DNA of 64,000 nt from Thermus oshimai DSM 12092. Lineage in GTDB: Bacteria; Deinococcota; Deinococci; Deinococcales; Thermaceae. How positions within the stretch are numbered: position 1 is the first letter of the stretch; each line of letters opens with the position of its first letter. Below, piece by piece: positions 43,075 through 52,845 of the stretch. A program made the position numbers and the translations under genes. The DNA lies in contig NZ_KB890619.1 of assembly GCF_000373145.1 (NCBI RefSeq), forward strand, positions 127,982-191,981, in the 5' to 3' direction. The notes beneath the pieces were generated by a model, which saw only the letters and a program-made list of their open reading frames with translations, ran no database searches and had not been told where the DNA came from.

Positions 43075-44529
43075 ATGGCCAGGACGGGACAGGAGTACCT
43101 CGAGGCCCTAAGGGAGCGCCCCCCCAACCTCTGGTACAAGGGGGAAAAGGTGGAGGACCCCACCACCCACCCGGTCTTCCGGGGCATCGTGCGCACCATG
43201 GCCGCCCTCTACGACCTCCAGCACGACCCCCGCCACCGGGAGGCCCTCACCTACGAGGAGGAGGGGCGCCGCCACGGGATGAGCTTCCTCATCCCAAAGA
43301 CGAAGGAGGACCTGAAGCGCCGGGGACGGGCCTACAAGCTCTGGGCGGACCAGAACCTGGGGATGATGGGCCGGAGCCCCGACTACCTGAACGCGGTGGT
43401 CATGGCCTACGCGGCGAGCGCCGAGTTCTTCGGGGAGTTCGCCGAGAACGTCCGGGCCTACTACCGGCTCCTCAGGGACAAGGACCTCGCCACCACCCAC
43501 GCCCTCACCAACCCCCAGGTGAACCGGGCCAGGCCCCCTTCCGCCCAGCCCGACCCCTACATCCCCGTGGGGGTGGTGCGGCAGACGGAGAAGGGCGTGG
43601 TGGTGCGGGGGGCCCGGATGACCGCCACCTTCCCCCTGGCGGACGAGGTCCTCATCTTCCCCTCCACCCTCCTCAAGGAGGGCCCCGGGGCGGAGAAGTA
43701 CGCCATCGCCTTCGCCTTGCCCACCTCCACGCCCGGCCTCCACTTCGTCTGCCGGGAGGCCCTGGTGGGGGGGGATAGCCCCTTTGACTACCCCCTTTCT
43801 AGCCGCCTGGAGGAGATGGACTGCCTGGTGGTCTTTGACGACGTCCTCGTCCCCTGGGAGCGGGTCTTCATCCTGGGGGACGTGGAGCGGTGCAACAACG
43901 CCTACGCGGCCACCGGGGCCCTCCACCACATGGCCCACCAGGTGGTGGCCCTGAAGACCGCCAAGACGGAGGCCTTCTTGGGGGTGGCGGCCCTCATGGC
44001 CGAGGGCATCGGGGCCGACGCCTACGGCCACGTGCAGGAGAAGATCGCGGAGATCATCGTCTACCTCGAGGCCATGCGGGCCTTCTGGACCCGGGCCGAG
44101 GAGGAGGCCAAGGAGAACGCCTACGGCCTCCTCTGCCCCGACCGGGGGGCTTTGGACGGGGCGCGGAACCTCTACCCGAGGCTTTACCCCAGGATCCGGG
44201 AGATCATCGAGCAGATCGGGGCCTCCGGCCTCATCACTCTGCCTTCGGAGAAGGACTTCAAGGGGCCCTTGGCGCCTTTCTTGGAAAAGTTCCTCCAGGG
44301 GGCCACCCTGGACGCCCGGGAGCGGGTGGCCCTCTTCCGCCTGGCCTGGGACATGACCCTTTCGGGCTTCGGGGCCCGGCAGGAGCTCTACGAGCGCTTC
44401 TTCTTCGGCGACCCCGTGCGCATGTACCAGACCCTCTACAGCGTCTACGACAAGGAGCCCTACAAGGCCCGCATCCGGGCCTACCTGGAAGAGGCCCTGA
44501 AGGCGGTGGGGGAGGAGGTGGAGGCGTGA
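43075..44529 (+). CDS. hpaB: 4-hydroxyphenylacetate 3-monooxygenase, oxygenase component
   Basis: This 484-residue FAD-dependent hydroxylase converts 4-hydroxyphenylacetate to homoprotocatechuate using FADH2 supplied by HpaC. ARTGQEYLEALRERPPNLWYKGEKVEDPTTHPVFRGIV is the typical beginning. ALTNPQVNRARPPS, AFALPTSTPGLHFVCRE and VFDDVLVPWERVFILGD follow, as in the T. thermophilus enzyme of known structure. AAAGGAGG precedes ATG 43075. The stop overlaps hpaC. Confidence 0.97.
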   Translation: MARTGQEYLEALRERPPNLWYKGEKVEDPTTHPVFRGIVRTMAALYDLQHDPRHREALTYEEEGRRHGMSFLIPKTKEDLKRRGRAYKLWADQNLGMMGRSPDYLNAVVMAYAASAEFFGEFAENVRAYYRLLRDKDLATTHALTNPQVNRARPPSAQPDPYIPVGVVRQTEKGVVVRGARMTATFPLADEVLIFPSTLLKEGPGAEKYAIAFALPTSTPGLHFVCREALVGGDSPFDYPLSSRLEEMDCLVVFDDVLVPWERVFILGDVERCNNAYAATGALHHMAHQVVALKTAKTEAFLGVAALMAEGIGADAYGHVQEKIAEIIVYLEAMRAFWTRAEEEAKENAYGLLCPDRGALDGARNLYPRLYPRIREIIEQIGASGLITLPSEKDFKGPLAPFLEKFLQGATLDARERVALFRLAWDMTLSGFGARQELYERFFFGDPVRMYQTLYSVYDKEPYKARIRAYLEEALKAVGEEVEA

Positions 44530-44969
44530 CGGCGGAGGCCTTCAAGGAGGCCCTAAGCCGCTTCGCCGCCGGGGTCACGGTGGTGGCCGCCCGCCTGGGG
44601 GAAGAGGAGCGGGGCATGACCGCCACCGCCTTCATGTCCCTTTCCCTGGACCCTCCCTTGGTGGCCCTGGGGATCTCCGAGAAGGCCAAGCTCCTGCCCC
44701 TTTTGGAACGGAGCGGGGCCTTCACCGTAAGCCTCCTCCGGGAGGGGCAGGAGGCCATCGCCGACCACTTCGCGGGCCGCCCGAGCCCCGGGGTGGCCCT
44801 GGTGGAGGGCCGGGTGGAGGGGGCCTTGGCCGCCTTGTGGTGCCGCCTCGAGGCCCTCCACCAGGGCGGGGACCACCGCCTGGTGGTGGGGCGGGTGGAG
44901 CGGGTGGAGCTCTTTGCCCCCGGGCCCCCCCTGGTGTACTGGGCCCGGGGGTACAGGAGGGTGGTATGA
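44526..44969 (+). CDS. hpaC: 4-hydroxyphenylacetate 3-monooxygenase, flavin reductase component
   Basis: This 147-residue flavin reductase (TAEAFKEALSRFAAGVTVVAARLGEEERGMTATAFMSLSLDPPLVALGISEKAKLLPLLE) reduces flavin with NADH for HpaB. It matches the T. thermophilus HpaC of known structure closely, from memory. GTG 44526 overlaps the hpaB stop and removes a long GC-rich upstream extension of the open frame. Its stop overlaps hpaD. Confidence 0.95.
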   Translation: MTAEAFKEALSRFAAGVTVVAARLGEEERGMTATAFMSLSLDPPLVALGISEKAKLLPLLERSGAFTVSLLREGQEAIADHFAGRPSPGVALVEGRVEGALAALWCRLEALHQGGDHRLVVGRVERVELFAPGPPLVYWARGYRRVV

Positions 44970-45925
44970 ACGTGGTGCGGGTGGGCTTCATAGAGCTTTG
45001 GGTGCGGGATCTGGAGCGGAGCCTGGCCTTCTACCAGGGGCTTTTGGGCTTCCGCCTGGAGCGCCGGGAAGGCGGGGTGGCCTACCTCCGGGGCTACGAG
45101 GAGCTGGAGTGGAGCCTCAAGCTGAAGGAGGCCCCTTTCCCCGCGGTGCGGGCCCTGGGCTTCAAGGTGGCCTCGGAGGAGGACCTTTCGGCCCTAAAGG
45201 CCTTCGCGGAGGAAAGGGGGCTTCCCCACGCGCTGGAGTCCGACTGGGGCAGGCCCCGGATCCTCCGCCTCCAGGACCCCTTCGGCTACCCCCTTGCCTT
45301 CTACTTCCAGGCGGAAAAGCTCCCTCGAGTCCTCCAGCGCTACCACGAGCACCGGGGGCCGGGGATCCTGCGCATCGACCACCTGAACGTCTTCTCCCCC
45401 GAGGTGGCGGAGGCGGTGCGCTTCTACCGGGAGGCCCTGGCCTTCCGCCTCACGGAGTACACGGAGGACGAGGAGGGGAGGCTTTGGGCCGCCTGGCTCC
45501 ACCGCAAGGGCAACGTCCACGATCTGGCCTTCACCAACGGGGAGGGCCCTAGGCTCCACCACTTCGCCTACTGGCTCCCCGATGCCCTAAGCATCCTGAG
45601 GGCCGCGGACATCCTGGCGGGGGCCATGGAAACGGACCGGATCGAACGGGGCCCCGGGCGGCACGGGATCTCCAACGCCATGTTCCTCTACCTAAGGGAC
45701 CCCGACGGCCACCGCATGGAGCTCTACACTTCGGACTACCTCACCGTGGACCCCGACCACCCCCCCTTGCGCTGGAGCCTCAACGACCCCCGCCGCCAGA
45801 CCCTCTGGGGGCACCGGACCCCTAAGAGCTGGTTTTTGGAGGGAAGCCCCTTCCTGGACCTGGAGGACCGCCCCCTTCCCACGCGGGCCTCTTCCCTGGA
45901 GGGGATGCCCCAGCACGTGATCTAG
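44966..45925 (+). CDS. hpaD: Homoprotocatechuate 2,3-dioxygenase (extradiol, VOC type)
   Basis: This 319-residue two-domain vicinal-oxygen-chelate dioxygenase cuts the ring of 3,4-dihydroxyphenylacetate. Metal ligands can be placed at His in RIDHLNVFS (about 139), His in LHHFAYWLPD (about 198) and Glu in HRMELYTSDY (about 251). This is the Brevibacterium/Arthrobacter type, unrelated to the E. coli HpaD fold. The C-terminal segment FLEGSPFLDLEDRPLP fits the lid of these enzymes. It is the last gene of the hpa operon. Confidence 0.95.
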   Translation: MNVVRVGFIELWVRDLERSLAFYQGLLGFRLERREGGVAYLRGYEELEWSLKLKEAPFPAVRALGFKVASEEDLSALKAFAEERGLPHALESDWGRPRILRLQDPFGYPLAFYFQAEKLPRVLQRYHEHRGPGILRIDHLNVFSPEVAEAVRFYREALAFRLTEYTEDEEGRLWAAWLHRKGNVHDLAFTNGEGPRLHHFAYWLPDALSILRAADILAGAMETDRIERGPGRHGISNAMFLYLRDPDGHRMELYTSDYLTVDPDHPPLRWSLNDPRRQTLWGHRTPKSWFLEGSPFLDLEDRPLPTRASSLEGMPQHVI

Positions 45926-45945
45926 CGGGTCCCACCCCCGCCCCG

Positions 45946-45993
45946 TTGACGGGACAAAGGTCCCTATCTATGCTTAGACCAAACGTTCGTTAG
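45946..45993 (+). promoter_or_regulatory. Promoter with PaaR operator, transporter-paaK operon
   Basis: TTGACG (45946-45951), 17 bases, TATGCT (45969-45974). CAAACGTTCGTTAG at 45980-45993 covers the expected start point and matches the PaaR consensus CNAACGNNCGTTNG. Between the boxes lies the palindrome GGGACAAAGGTCCC (45951-45964), whose arms recur at the paaR promoter. PaaR is a TetR-type repressor released by phenylacetyl-CoA, so the operon should be induced by phenylacetate. Confidence 0.88.
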
Positions 45994-46039
45994 CTTGGCC
46001 CAGCCGGGCTTTGGCCCGTGGGAAAAAGGAGGTTTTGGG

Positions 46040-47212
46040 ATGAAGCGCTTAATCTTGGCAGCCCTTTTCCTGGCCCTTTCGGCCCTGGCCCAGGGGACGC
46101 TCAAGGTGGGGGTGGTGGTCTCGGCCACCGGCCCCGCCGCCTCCTTGGGCATCCCCGAGCGGAACACCTTCCTCCTCATCCAGGAGATCCTGGACCGCAC
46201 CGGGGGCGTGGCGGGGCGGAAGGTGCAGTTCGTCATCCTGGACGACGCCTCCGACACCACCCAGGCGGTGCGGAACACCAGGCGGCTGGTGGAGGAGGGC
46301 GCGGTGGCCATCCTCGGCACCACCACCACCCCCGCCTCCTTGGGCATGATCCCCGTGGTGGCGGAGGCCAAGGTGCCCAAGATCTCCTTGGCGGCCAGCA
46401 AGGACATCATCCACCCGGTGGACGCCCAGCGCTTCTGGGTCTTCAAGACCCCCCAGACGGAGGAGCTCATGGCCCGGGCCATCGTGGCGGACATGGTGGC
46501 TAGGGGGATTAAGACGGTGGGCTACATCGGCTTCAACGACGCCTACGGGGAGGGCTGGGCCCGCTTCTTTGAGGCGGAGGCCAAGGCCAAGGGCCTGCAG
46601 GTGGTGGTGAGCGAGCGCTACAACCGCACGGACACCTCCGTCACCGGCCAGGCCTTAAGGATCATCGCCCGCCGGCCGGAGGCCGTCCTGGTGGGCGCAA
46701 GCGGCACGCCCGCGGTGCTTCCCCAGCGCACGCTTCGCGAGCGGGGCTACGGGGGCCTCATCTACCAGACCCACGGGGTGGCCAACCCCGACTTCCTCCG
46801 GGTGGGCGGCAAGGACGTGGAGGGCACCCTCCTCCCCGCGGGGCCCATCCTGGTGGCGGAGCAGCTCCCCTCCGCCTTCCCCAGCAAGCGGGTGGCCCTG
46901 GACTACATCCAGCGCTACGAGGCCAAGCACGGCATCGGGAGCTACTCCACCTTCGGGGCCCACGCCTGGGACGCCTGGCTCATCCTGAAGCCGGCCCTGG
47001 AGCGGGCCCTCAAGAAGGCGGACCCCGACAAGGACCTCGCGGCCTTCCGCGCCGCCCTCCGGGACGAGATCGAGGCCACCAAGGGCCTCGTGGCCACCCA
47101 CGGGGTCTTCACCTTCTCCAAGGAAGACCACCTGGGCCTCCGCTTTGAGGACGCCGCGGTGATGGTCCAGGTGGAGGGGGGCCGCTGGAAGCTCATCCGC
47201 ACCTTCCGTTAG
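46040..47212 (+). CDS. ABC transporter substrate-binding protein, probable aromatic acid uptake
   Basis: This 390-residue secreted protein has a signal peptide (RLILAALFLALSALA, cleaved about 17). Its type I periplasmic binding fold is of the branched-chain amino acid family: LKVGVVVSATGPAASLGIPERNTFLLIQEI, YIGFNDAYGEGWARFF. The PaaR site upstream and cotranscription with paaI and paaK suggest that the ligand is phenylacetate or a related aromatic acid, not leucine. ATG 46040 has AAAAAGGAGG upstream. Confidence 0.88.
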   Translation: MKRLILAALFLALSALAQGTLKVGVVVSATGPAASLGIPERNTFLLIQEILDRTGGVAGRKVQFVILDDASDTTQAVRNTRRLVEEGAVAILGTTTTPASLGMIPVVAEAKVPKISLAASKDIIHPVDAQRFWVFKTPQTEELMARAIVADMVARGIKTVGYIGFNDAYGEGWARFFEAEAKAKGLQVVVSERYNRTDTSVTGQALRIIARRPEAVLVGASGTPAVLPQRTLRERGYGGLIYQTHGVANPDFLRVGGKDVEGTLLPAGPILVAEQLPSAFPSKRVALDYIQRYEAKHGIGSYSTFGAHAWDAWLILKPALERALKKADPDKDLAAFRAALRDEIEATKGLVATHGVFTFSKEDHLGLRFEDAAVMVQVEGGRWKLIRTFR

Positions 47213-47215
47213 GCC

Positions 47216-48184
47216 ATGGACGCCACCATCCTCGGCCTTCTCCTCCTGGACGGGGTGCAAAGCGGGGTGGTCTACGGCCTCCTGGCCCTGGCCATGGTCC
47301 TGGTCTTCGCCGTGACCCGGGTCATCCTGGTGCCCATCGGGGAGCTCATGATGTTCGCCCCCCTTTCCCTGGTCTGGCTCATGGCGGGAAAGCTCCCGGG
47401 CACCCTGGCCCTGGCCCTGGCCTTGGGCCTCCTTTGGAGCCTCTTGGACCGTAGGCCCTGGCCCCTTCTCCTCGCCGGGGGGCTTTTCCTCCTGGCCCTG
47501 CCCGCCCGGGGCCTCCTTCCCCTCGCCTACCCCTTGGCCCTCCTCCTGGTGGTCTACTTAAGCCTCGCCACCTACCGGGTCTTCTTCCAGCCCCTCAAGG
47601 AGGCCACGGTCCTCGCCCTCCTGATCCTCGCGGTGGGGCTGCACGTGGCCTACCAGGGGTTGGGCCTGGTCTTCTTCGGCCCCGAGCAGCACCGGCCCGA
47701 GCCCCTCCTTAGGGGGGAGGTCCTGGTGGGGCTTTCCTGGCAGGGGGTCTTGGTCCTCCTCTACGCCCTTCTGGCGGTGCTCGCCCTTTACCTCTTCTTC
47801 CGCCTTTCCCTCTACGGGAAGGCCCTTCTCGCGGCGGCGGAGAACCGGCTTGGGGCCAGGCTCTACGGCATCCGGCCGGAGGAGGCGGGGATGGTGGCCT
47901 TCGCCATCGCGGGGCTCATGGCGGGCCTTTCCGGGCTTCTCCTTGCCCCCATCACCAACGCCGCCTACTTCATGGGCTTCATGCTGGGCCTTAAAGGGTT
48001 CGTGGCCGCCATCCTGGGGGGCTTGGTGAGCTACCCGGTGGCCTTTCTAGGGGCCCTCCTGGTGGGGCTTTTTGAGAGCTTCACCAGCTTTTTTGCCAGC
48101 GCCTACAAGGAGGCTCTGGTCTTCCTCCTCCTTCTGCCCGCCCTCTTCTACCAGAGCCTGAGGGCCCACGCGGTGGAGGAATGA
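47216..48184 (+). CDS. Branched-chain amino acid-type ABC permease (LivH-like)
   Basis: This 322-residue membrane protein with about eight helices has the LivH signatures GVVYGLLALAMVLVFAVTRVILVPIGELMMF and LGARLYGIRPEEAGMVAFAIAGLMAGLSGLLLAPI. It starts 3 bases after the binding-protein gene and ends in an ATGA overlap with the next gene. Partner of the LivM-type permease encoded there. Confidence 0.92.
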   Translation: MDATILGLLLLDGVQSGVVYGLLALAMVLVFAVTRVILVPIGELMMFAPLSLVWLMAGKLPGTLALALALGLLWSLLDRRPWPLLLAGGLFLLALPARGLLPLAYPLALLLVVYLSLATYRVFFQPLKEATVLALLILAVGLHVAYQGLGLVFFGPEQHRPEPLLRGEVLVGLSWQGVLVLLYALLAVLALYLFFRLSLYGKALLAAAENRLGARLYGIRPEEAGMVAFAIAGLMAGLSGLLLAPITNAAYFMGFMLGLKGFVAAILGGLVSYPVAFLGALLVGLFESFTSFFASAYKEALVFLLLLPALFYQSLRAHAVEE

Positions 48185-49926
48185 TGCGCTACGCCTGGCT
48201 TCTCCTACTCCCCTTCCTTTTCCTGCCCTTCCCCTACTACCTCACCCTCCTCACCTTCTTCGCCCTTTCGGCCATGGTGGCCCTGTCCCTCCACGTCCTC
48301 ACGGGCCTTGCGGGGATGACCAGCTTCGCCCAGGCGGCCTTCATGGGGGTTTCCGCCTACGCCACCGCCCTCCTCACCCTGCGGCTTGGGGCCTCCCCTT
48401 GGCTTGGGCTCCTTGCGGGTCTGGGGCTCTCCCTCCTCTTCGCCCTCCTCATCGGGGCCCTCACCGTGCGGCTTAAGGGGCACTTCCTCCCCCTCGCCAC
48501 CATCGCCTGGCAGGTGGCCCTTTACATCCTGGCGGGGAACCTGGTGGGCCTCACCGGGGGGCACACGGGCCTCACGGATCTCCCCCCCCTAAGGCTCTTG
48601 GGCCTTCCCCTCGAGGGCTTCGCCTACGCCCTTTTCAGCCTCTTCCTCCTCTTCCTCCTCATCGGGGCCCTGGGGAACCTCAGGCCAAGCCGCCTGGGCC
48701 GGGCCCTCCTGGCCCTAAGGGGGGACGCTTTGGCCGCGGCCAGCTTCGGGGTGGACCCCGCCCGCCTGCGCCTTAAGGCCTTCCTCCTCTCGGGGGTCAT
48801 CGCGGGGCTTGCGGGGTTCCTCTACGCCCACTTCCTCCGCTTCGTGAACCCCACCCCCTTCTCCCTGGAGGCCTCCATCAAGTACCTGGTCATGGCCGTG
48901 GCCGGGGGGGTGGGGTCCATCCCCGGGGTGCTGCTGGGGGCCGGGCTTTTCACGGGTCTCGAGGACTGGCTGAAAGACCTCCTCCCCCTCCTCCTCGGGC
49001 GGGAGGGGAACTACGAGACCATCGCCTACGGCTTCATCCTGGCGGCCATCCTCCTCTTCGCCCCCAAGGGGCTCTGGGCCTTTTTGGAAAGGGCCCTCCC
49101 GGCCCGCAAAGGGGCCCTGCCCAAGGCGGAGCCCCTCCCCCTCAAGCCTCCCTCGGGGGTGCGGGGGGAGGAGGTCCTAAGGGTGGAGGGCCTCAGGAAG
49201 GCCTTTGGGGGGCTCCTTGCGGTGGCGGGGGTGTCCTTCGCCTTGCGGCGGGGGGAGATCCTGGCCTTGATCGGCCCCAACGGGGCGGGGAAGAGCACCA
49301 CCTTCAACCTGGTCACCGGGGCCATCCCCCCCGATGGGGGCCGGGTCTTCCTCTTCGGCCGGGAGGTCACGGGCCTCCCCCCCTACCGCATCCACCCCTT
49401 GGGCCTGGGGCGCACCTTCCAGCACCCCCACCTTTTCCCCGAGCTTTCGGTGCTGGAAAACGCCGCCCTCGGCACCTACGCCCGCACCCGGGCTGGCTTC
49501 CTCCAGGTCCTCCTCGGCCTTTACCGGAAGGAGGAGGAAAGGGCCCTTTCCACCGCCTACCACGCCCTGAAGCGGGTGGGCCTGGAGGGCCTCGCCCTGG
49601 AGCGGGCGGACCGGCTCACCGCGGGGCAGCAGCGCCTATTGGAGATCGCCCGCCTTCTCGCCTCTGGGGCGGAGATCCTCCTCCTGGACGAGCCGGGGGC
49701 GGGGCTTAGGGCGGGGGAGAAGCGGGAGCTCGCCCACCTCCTAAAGGGCCTTGCCCGGGAGGGGTACACCCTCCTCCTGGTGGACCACGACATGGACCTG
49801 GTCATGGGCCTGGCGGACCGGGTGGTGGTGATGAACTACGGGGAGAAGATCGCCGAGGGCACGCCCAAGGAGGTCCAGAAAAACCCCTTGGTGCGGGCGG
49901 CCTACCTGGGGGAGGAGGTGGCCTAG
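48181..49926 (+). CDS. Fused LivM permease - LivG ATPase
   Basis: This 581-residue protein joins two subunits usually encoded apart. Residues 1-310 are a LivM-type permease (LTGLAGMTSFAQAAFMGVSAYATALL, GVDPARLRLKAFLLSGVIAGLAGFLYAH). After a proline-rich linker (about 310-330), residues 330-580 are a LivG-type ATPase. The ATPase has Walker A GPNGAGKST (about 366), the signature LTAGQQRLLEIARLLA (about 478) and Walker B LLLDEPGAGL. The frame is continuous and unambiguous. Confidence 0.94.
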   Translation: MMRYAWLLLLPFLFLPFPYYLTLLTFFALSAMVALSLHVLTGLAGMTSFAQAAFMGVSAYATALLTLRLGASPWLGLLAGLGLSLLFALLIGALTVRLKGHFLPLATIAWQVALYILAGNLVGLTGGHTGLTDLPPLRLLGLPLEGFAYALFSLFLLFLLIGALGNLRPSRLGRALLALRGDALAAASFGVDPARLRLKAFLLSGVIAGLAGFLYAHFLRFVNPTPFSLEASIKYLVMAVAGGVGSIPGVLLGAGLFTGLEDWLKDLLPLLLGREGNYETIAYGFILAAILLFAPKGLWAFLERALPARKGALPKAEPLPLKPPSGVRGEEVLRVEGLRKAFGGLLAVAGVSFALRRGEILALIGPNGAGKSTTFNLVTGAIPPDGGRVFLFGREVTGLPPYRIHPLGLGRTFQHPHLFPELSVLENAALGTYARTRAGFLQVLLGLYRKEEERALSTAYHALKRVGLEGLALERADRLTAGQQRLLEIARLLASGAEILLLDEPGAGLRAGEKRELAHLLKGLAREGYTLLLVDHDMDLVMGLADRVVVMNYGEKIAEGTPKEVQKNPLVRAAYLGEEVA

Positions 49927-50645
<719 letters not shown>

Positions 50646-50649
<4 letters not shown>

Positions 50650-51050
50650 AGGACCCCTTCATGACCACCCTCGGTTTCCAGGTGCTCCGCCAGGGCCCGG
50701 GAGAGGCGGCGGTGGGGGGCGTGGTGGGGGAGGGGCACCTGAACCTCCACGGCACCGCCCACGGGGGCTTCCTCTACGCCCTGGCGGACGCGGCCTTCGC
50801 CCTAGCCTCCAACAGCCGGGGCCCGGCGGTGGCCCTTTCCTGCCGCATGGACTACTTCCGCCCCGTCCCCCTGGGGGCCAGGGTGGAGGCGGTGGCGGAG
50901 GAGGTCCACCTCTCCCGGCGCACGGCCACCTACCGGGTGGAGGTGCGCGCTTTGGGCAAGCTGGTGGCCCTCTTCACGGGCACCGTGTTTCGCTTAGGAG
51001 GTGAGGATGTACCAGCCGGAACTGGAAACCCTACCCAGGGAGAAGCTTAG
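50646..51050 (+). CDS. paaI: Acyl-CoA thioesterase PaaI
   Basis: This 134-residue hotdog thioesterase hydrolyses aromatic or stalled CoA thioesters of the phenylacetate pathway. HLNLHGTAHGGFLYALADAAFALASNSRGPAVALSCRMDYFRP contains the HGG motif with the catalytic aspartate in LADAAF. It closely matches the T. thermophilus PaaI of known structure, from memory. It overlaps the LivF-like gene (GTGA) and the first bases of the paaK region. Confidence 0.95.
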
Positions 51051-52341
51051 GGCCTTGCAGGACGAACGGCTTAAGCGGGTGGTGGCCTACCTTTACGAAA
51101 GGGTCCCCTTCTACCGGAAGGCCCTGGACGAGGCGGGGGTGGACCCCAAGGCCTTCCGGGGCCTGGAGGACCTCCACCGCCTCCCCTTTACCCGAAAGAC
51201 CGACCTCCGGGACCACTACCCCTTCGGCCTCTTCGCCGTGCCCCGGGAGGAGGTGGCCCGGATCCACGCCTCTAGCGGCACCACGGGGAAGCCCACGGTG
51301 GTGGGCTACACCAAGAGGGACCTCCAGATCTTCGCCGAGGTGGTGGCCCGCTCCCTGGCCGCGGCCGGGGCCAGGCCGGGGATGATGCTCCACAACGCCT
51401 ACGGCTACGGCCTCTTCACCGGGGGCCTGGGCCTCCACGGGGGGGCGGAGGCCTTGGGCATGACCGTGGTGCCCGTTTCCGGGGGCATGACCGAGCGCCA
51501 GGTGATGCTCATCCAGGACTTCCGCCCCGAGGTCATCTCCTGCACCCCCTCGTACGCCCAGACCCTGGCGGAGGAGTTCCGGAAGCGGGGGGTGAGCCCG
51601 GAAGACCTTTCCCTGGAGTACGCCGTCCTGGGGGCCGAGCCCTGGACGGAGGCCATCCGCAAGCAGGTGGACGAGGGGCTGGGGGTGCGGAGCACCAACA
51701 TCTACGGCCTTTCCGAGATCATCGGCCCCGGGGTGGCCAACGAGTGCGTGGAGGAGCGAAGGGGGAGCCACATCTGGGAGGACCACTTCCTCCCCGAGGT
51801 AGTGGACCCGGACACGGGGGAGCCTCTCCCTGAGGGGCAGGTGGGGGTTTTGGTCTTCACCACCCTCACCAAGGAGGCCATGCCCCTCCTCCGCTACTGG
51901 ACGGGGGATCTCACCTTCCTCACCTACGAGCCCTGCACCTGCGGCCGCACCCATGTGCGCATGGGGCCCATCCTGGGCCGCACGGACGACATGCTCATCA
52001 TCCGCGGGGTGAACGTCTACCCCACCCAGGTGGAGGCGGTCCTCCTGGGCATCCCCGAGGTGGAGCCCTACTACCAGATCGTCCTCCGGCGGGAGGGTAC
52101 CCTGGACGAGGCCGAGCTCAAGGTGGAGGTCTCCGAGGCCTTCTTCCAGGAGATCGGCAAAAAGGCCCTGTCCGACGAGGTCATAGAGGCGGACCACCGC
52201 CTCCACGCCCTAAGGGAGAAGGTGGCCCACAAGATCAAGGACACCATCGGGGTGACCATGCGGGTCACCCTTCTCGCCCCCGGGGAGGCCCCGAGGAGCG
52301 AGGGGGGGAAGCTTAAGCGGGTCCTGGACCTCAGAAAATAG
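51007..52341 (+). CDS. paaK: Phenylacetate-CoA ligase
   Basis: This 444-residue adenylate-forming enzyme activates phenylacetate to phenylacetyl-CoA. [37 protein letters not shown] is the family start. The ATP loop is [19 protein letters not shown], followed by [14 protein letters not shown], and [20 protein letters not shown] with the C-terminal lysine in [19 protein letters not shown] at 50996-51004 points to ATG 51007; an in-frame GTG at 51001 is an alternative. Overlaps paaI. Confidence 0.97.
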   Translation: MYQPELETLPREKLRALQDERLKRVVAYLYERVPFYRKALDEAGVDPKAFRGLEDLHRLPFTRKTDLRDHYPFGLFAVPREEVARIHASSGTTGKPTVVGYTKRDLQIFAEVVARSLAAAGARPGMMLHNAYGYGLFTGGLGLHGGAEALGMTVVPVSGGMTERQVMLIQDFRPEVISCTPSYAQTLAEEFRKRGVSPEDLSLEYAVLGAEPWTEAIRKQVDEGLGVRSTNIYGLSEIIGPGVANECVEERRGSHIWEDHFLPEVVDPDTGEPLPEGQVGVLVFTTLTKEAMPLLRYWTGDLTFLTYEPCTCGRTHVRMGPILGRTDDMLIIRGVNVYPTQVEAVLLGIPEVEPYYQIVLRREGTLDEAELKVEVSEAFFQEIGKKALSDEVIEADHRLHALREKVAHKIKDTIGVTMRVTLLAPGEAPRSEGGKLKRVLDLRK

Positions 52342-52345
52342 CCCC

Positions 52346-52768
52346 ATGCGCCCCATCCCGGAAGGCTACCAGGCGGTCTTTGAGACCGTGGTCACCGAGG
52401 AGATGACGGTGAACTTTGAGGAGCTGGGCCCCGTCCACCCCGTCTACGCCACCTACTGGATGGCCAAGCACATGGAGCTGGCCGGGCGGAAGATCATCCT
52501 CCCCTTCCTGGAGGAGGGGGAGGAGGGGATCGGGAGCTACGTGGAGGTGCGCCACCTGGCCTCCGCCCTCCCGGGGATGCGGGTTAGGGTGGTGGCCCGG
52601 CACGAGAAGACGGTGGGCAACCGGGTCTACGCCACCATGCAGGCCTTCAACGAGCTGGGGGACCTCATCGGGGAGGGGCGGACGGAGCAGGTCATCCTCC
52701 CCAAGGCCAAGGTGGAGGCCCTCTTCGCCCGGCTTAAGGCGCGCTGGCAGGCGGCGCGGGAAGGCTAG
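52346..52768 (+). CDS. Hotdog-fold thioesterase (FlK-like)
   Basis: This 140-residue protein, with [75 protein letters not shown], resembles the fluoroacetyl-CoA thioesterase family of hotdog proteins. It could hydrolyse an acyl-CoA arising in phenylacetate breakdown; the substrate is unknown. It is the last gene of the transporter-paaI-paaK operon, 4 bases after paaK. Confidence 0.82.
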   Translation: MRPIPEGYQAVFETVVTEEMTVNFEELGPVHPVYATYWMAKHMELAGRKIILPFLEEGEEGIGSYVEVRHLASALPGMRVRVVARHEKTVGNRVYATMQAFNELGDLIGEGRTEQVILPKAKVEALFARLKARWQAAREG

Positions 52769-52812
52769 GCGCCCGAAGGGACCTGCTGGTCCTTTGGTGG
52801 GTTGCTTTACAG

Positions 52813-52839
52813 TCAAAAGGTTTCTTTTGAAAGTATAAT
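52813..52839 (+). promoter_or_regulatory. Promoter and palindromic operator of the MarR gene
   Basis: TCAAAAG (52813-52819), GTTT, CTTTTGA (52824-52830) is a perfect inverted repeat. TATAAT (52834-52839) follows after 3 bases and ATG 52846 is 6 bases further. The palindrome covers the place of the -35 box, so a bound regulator would block RNA polymerase. Confidence 0.8.
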
Positions 52840-52845
52840 CCCCCC

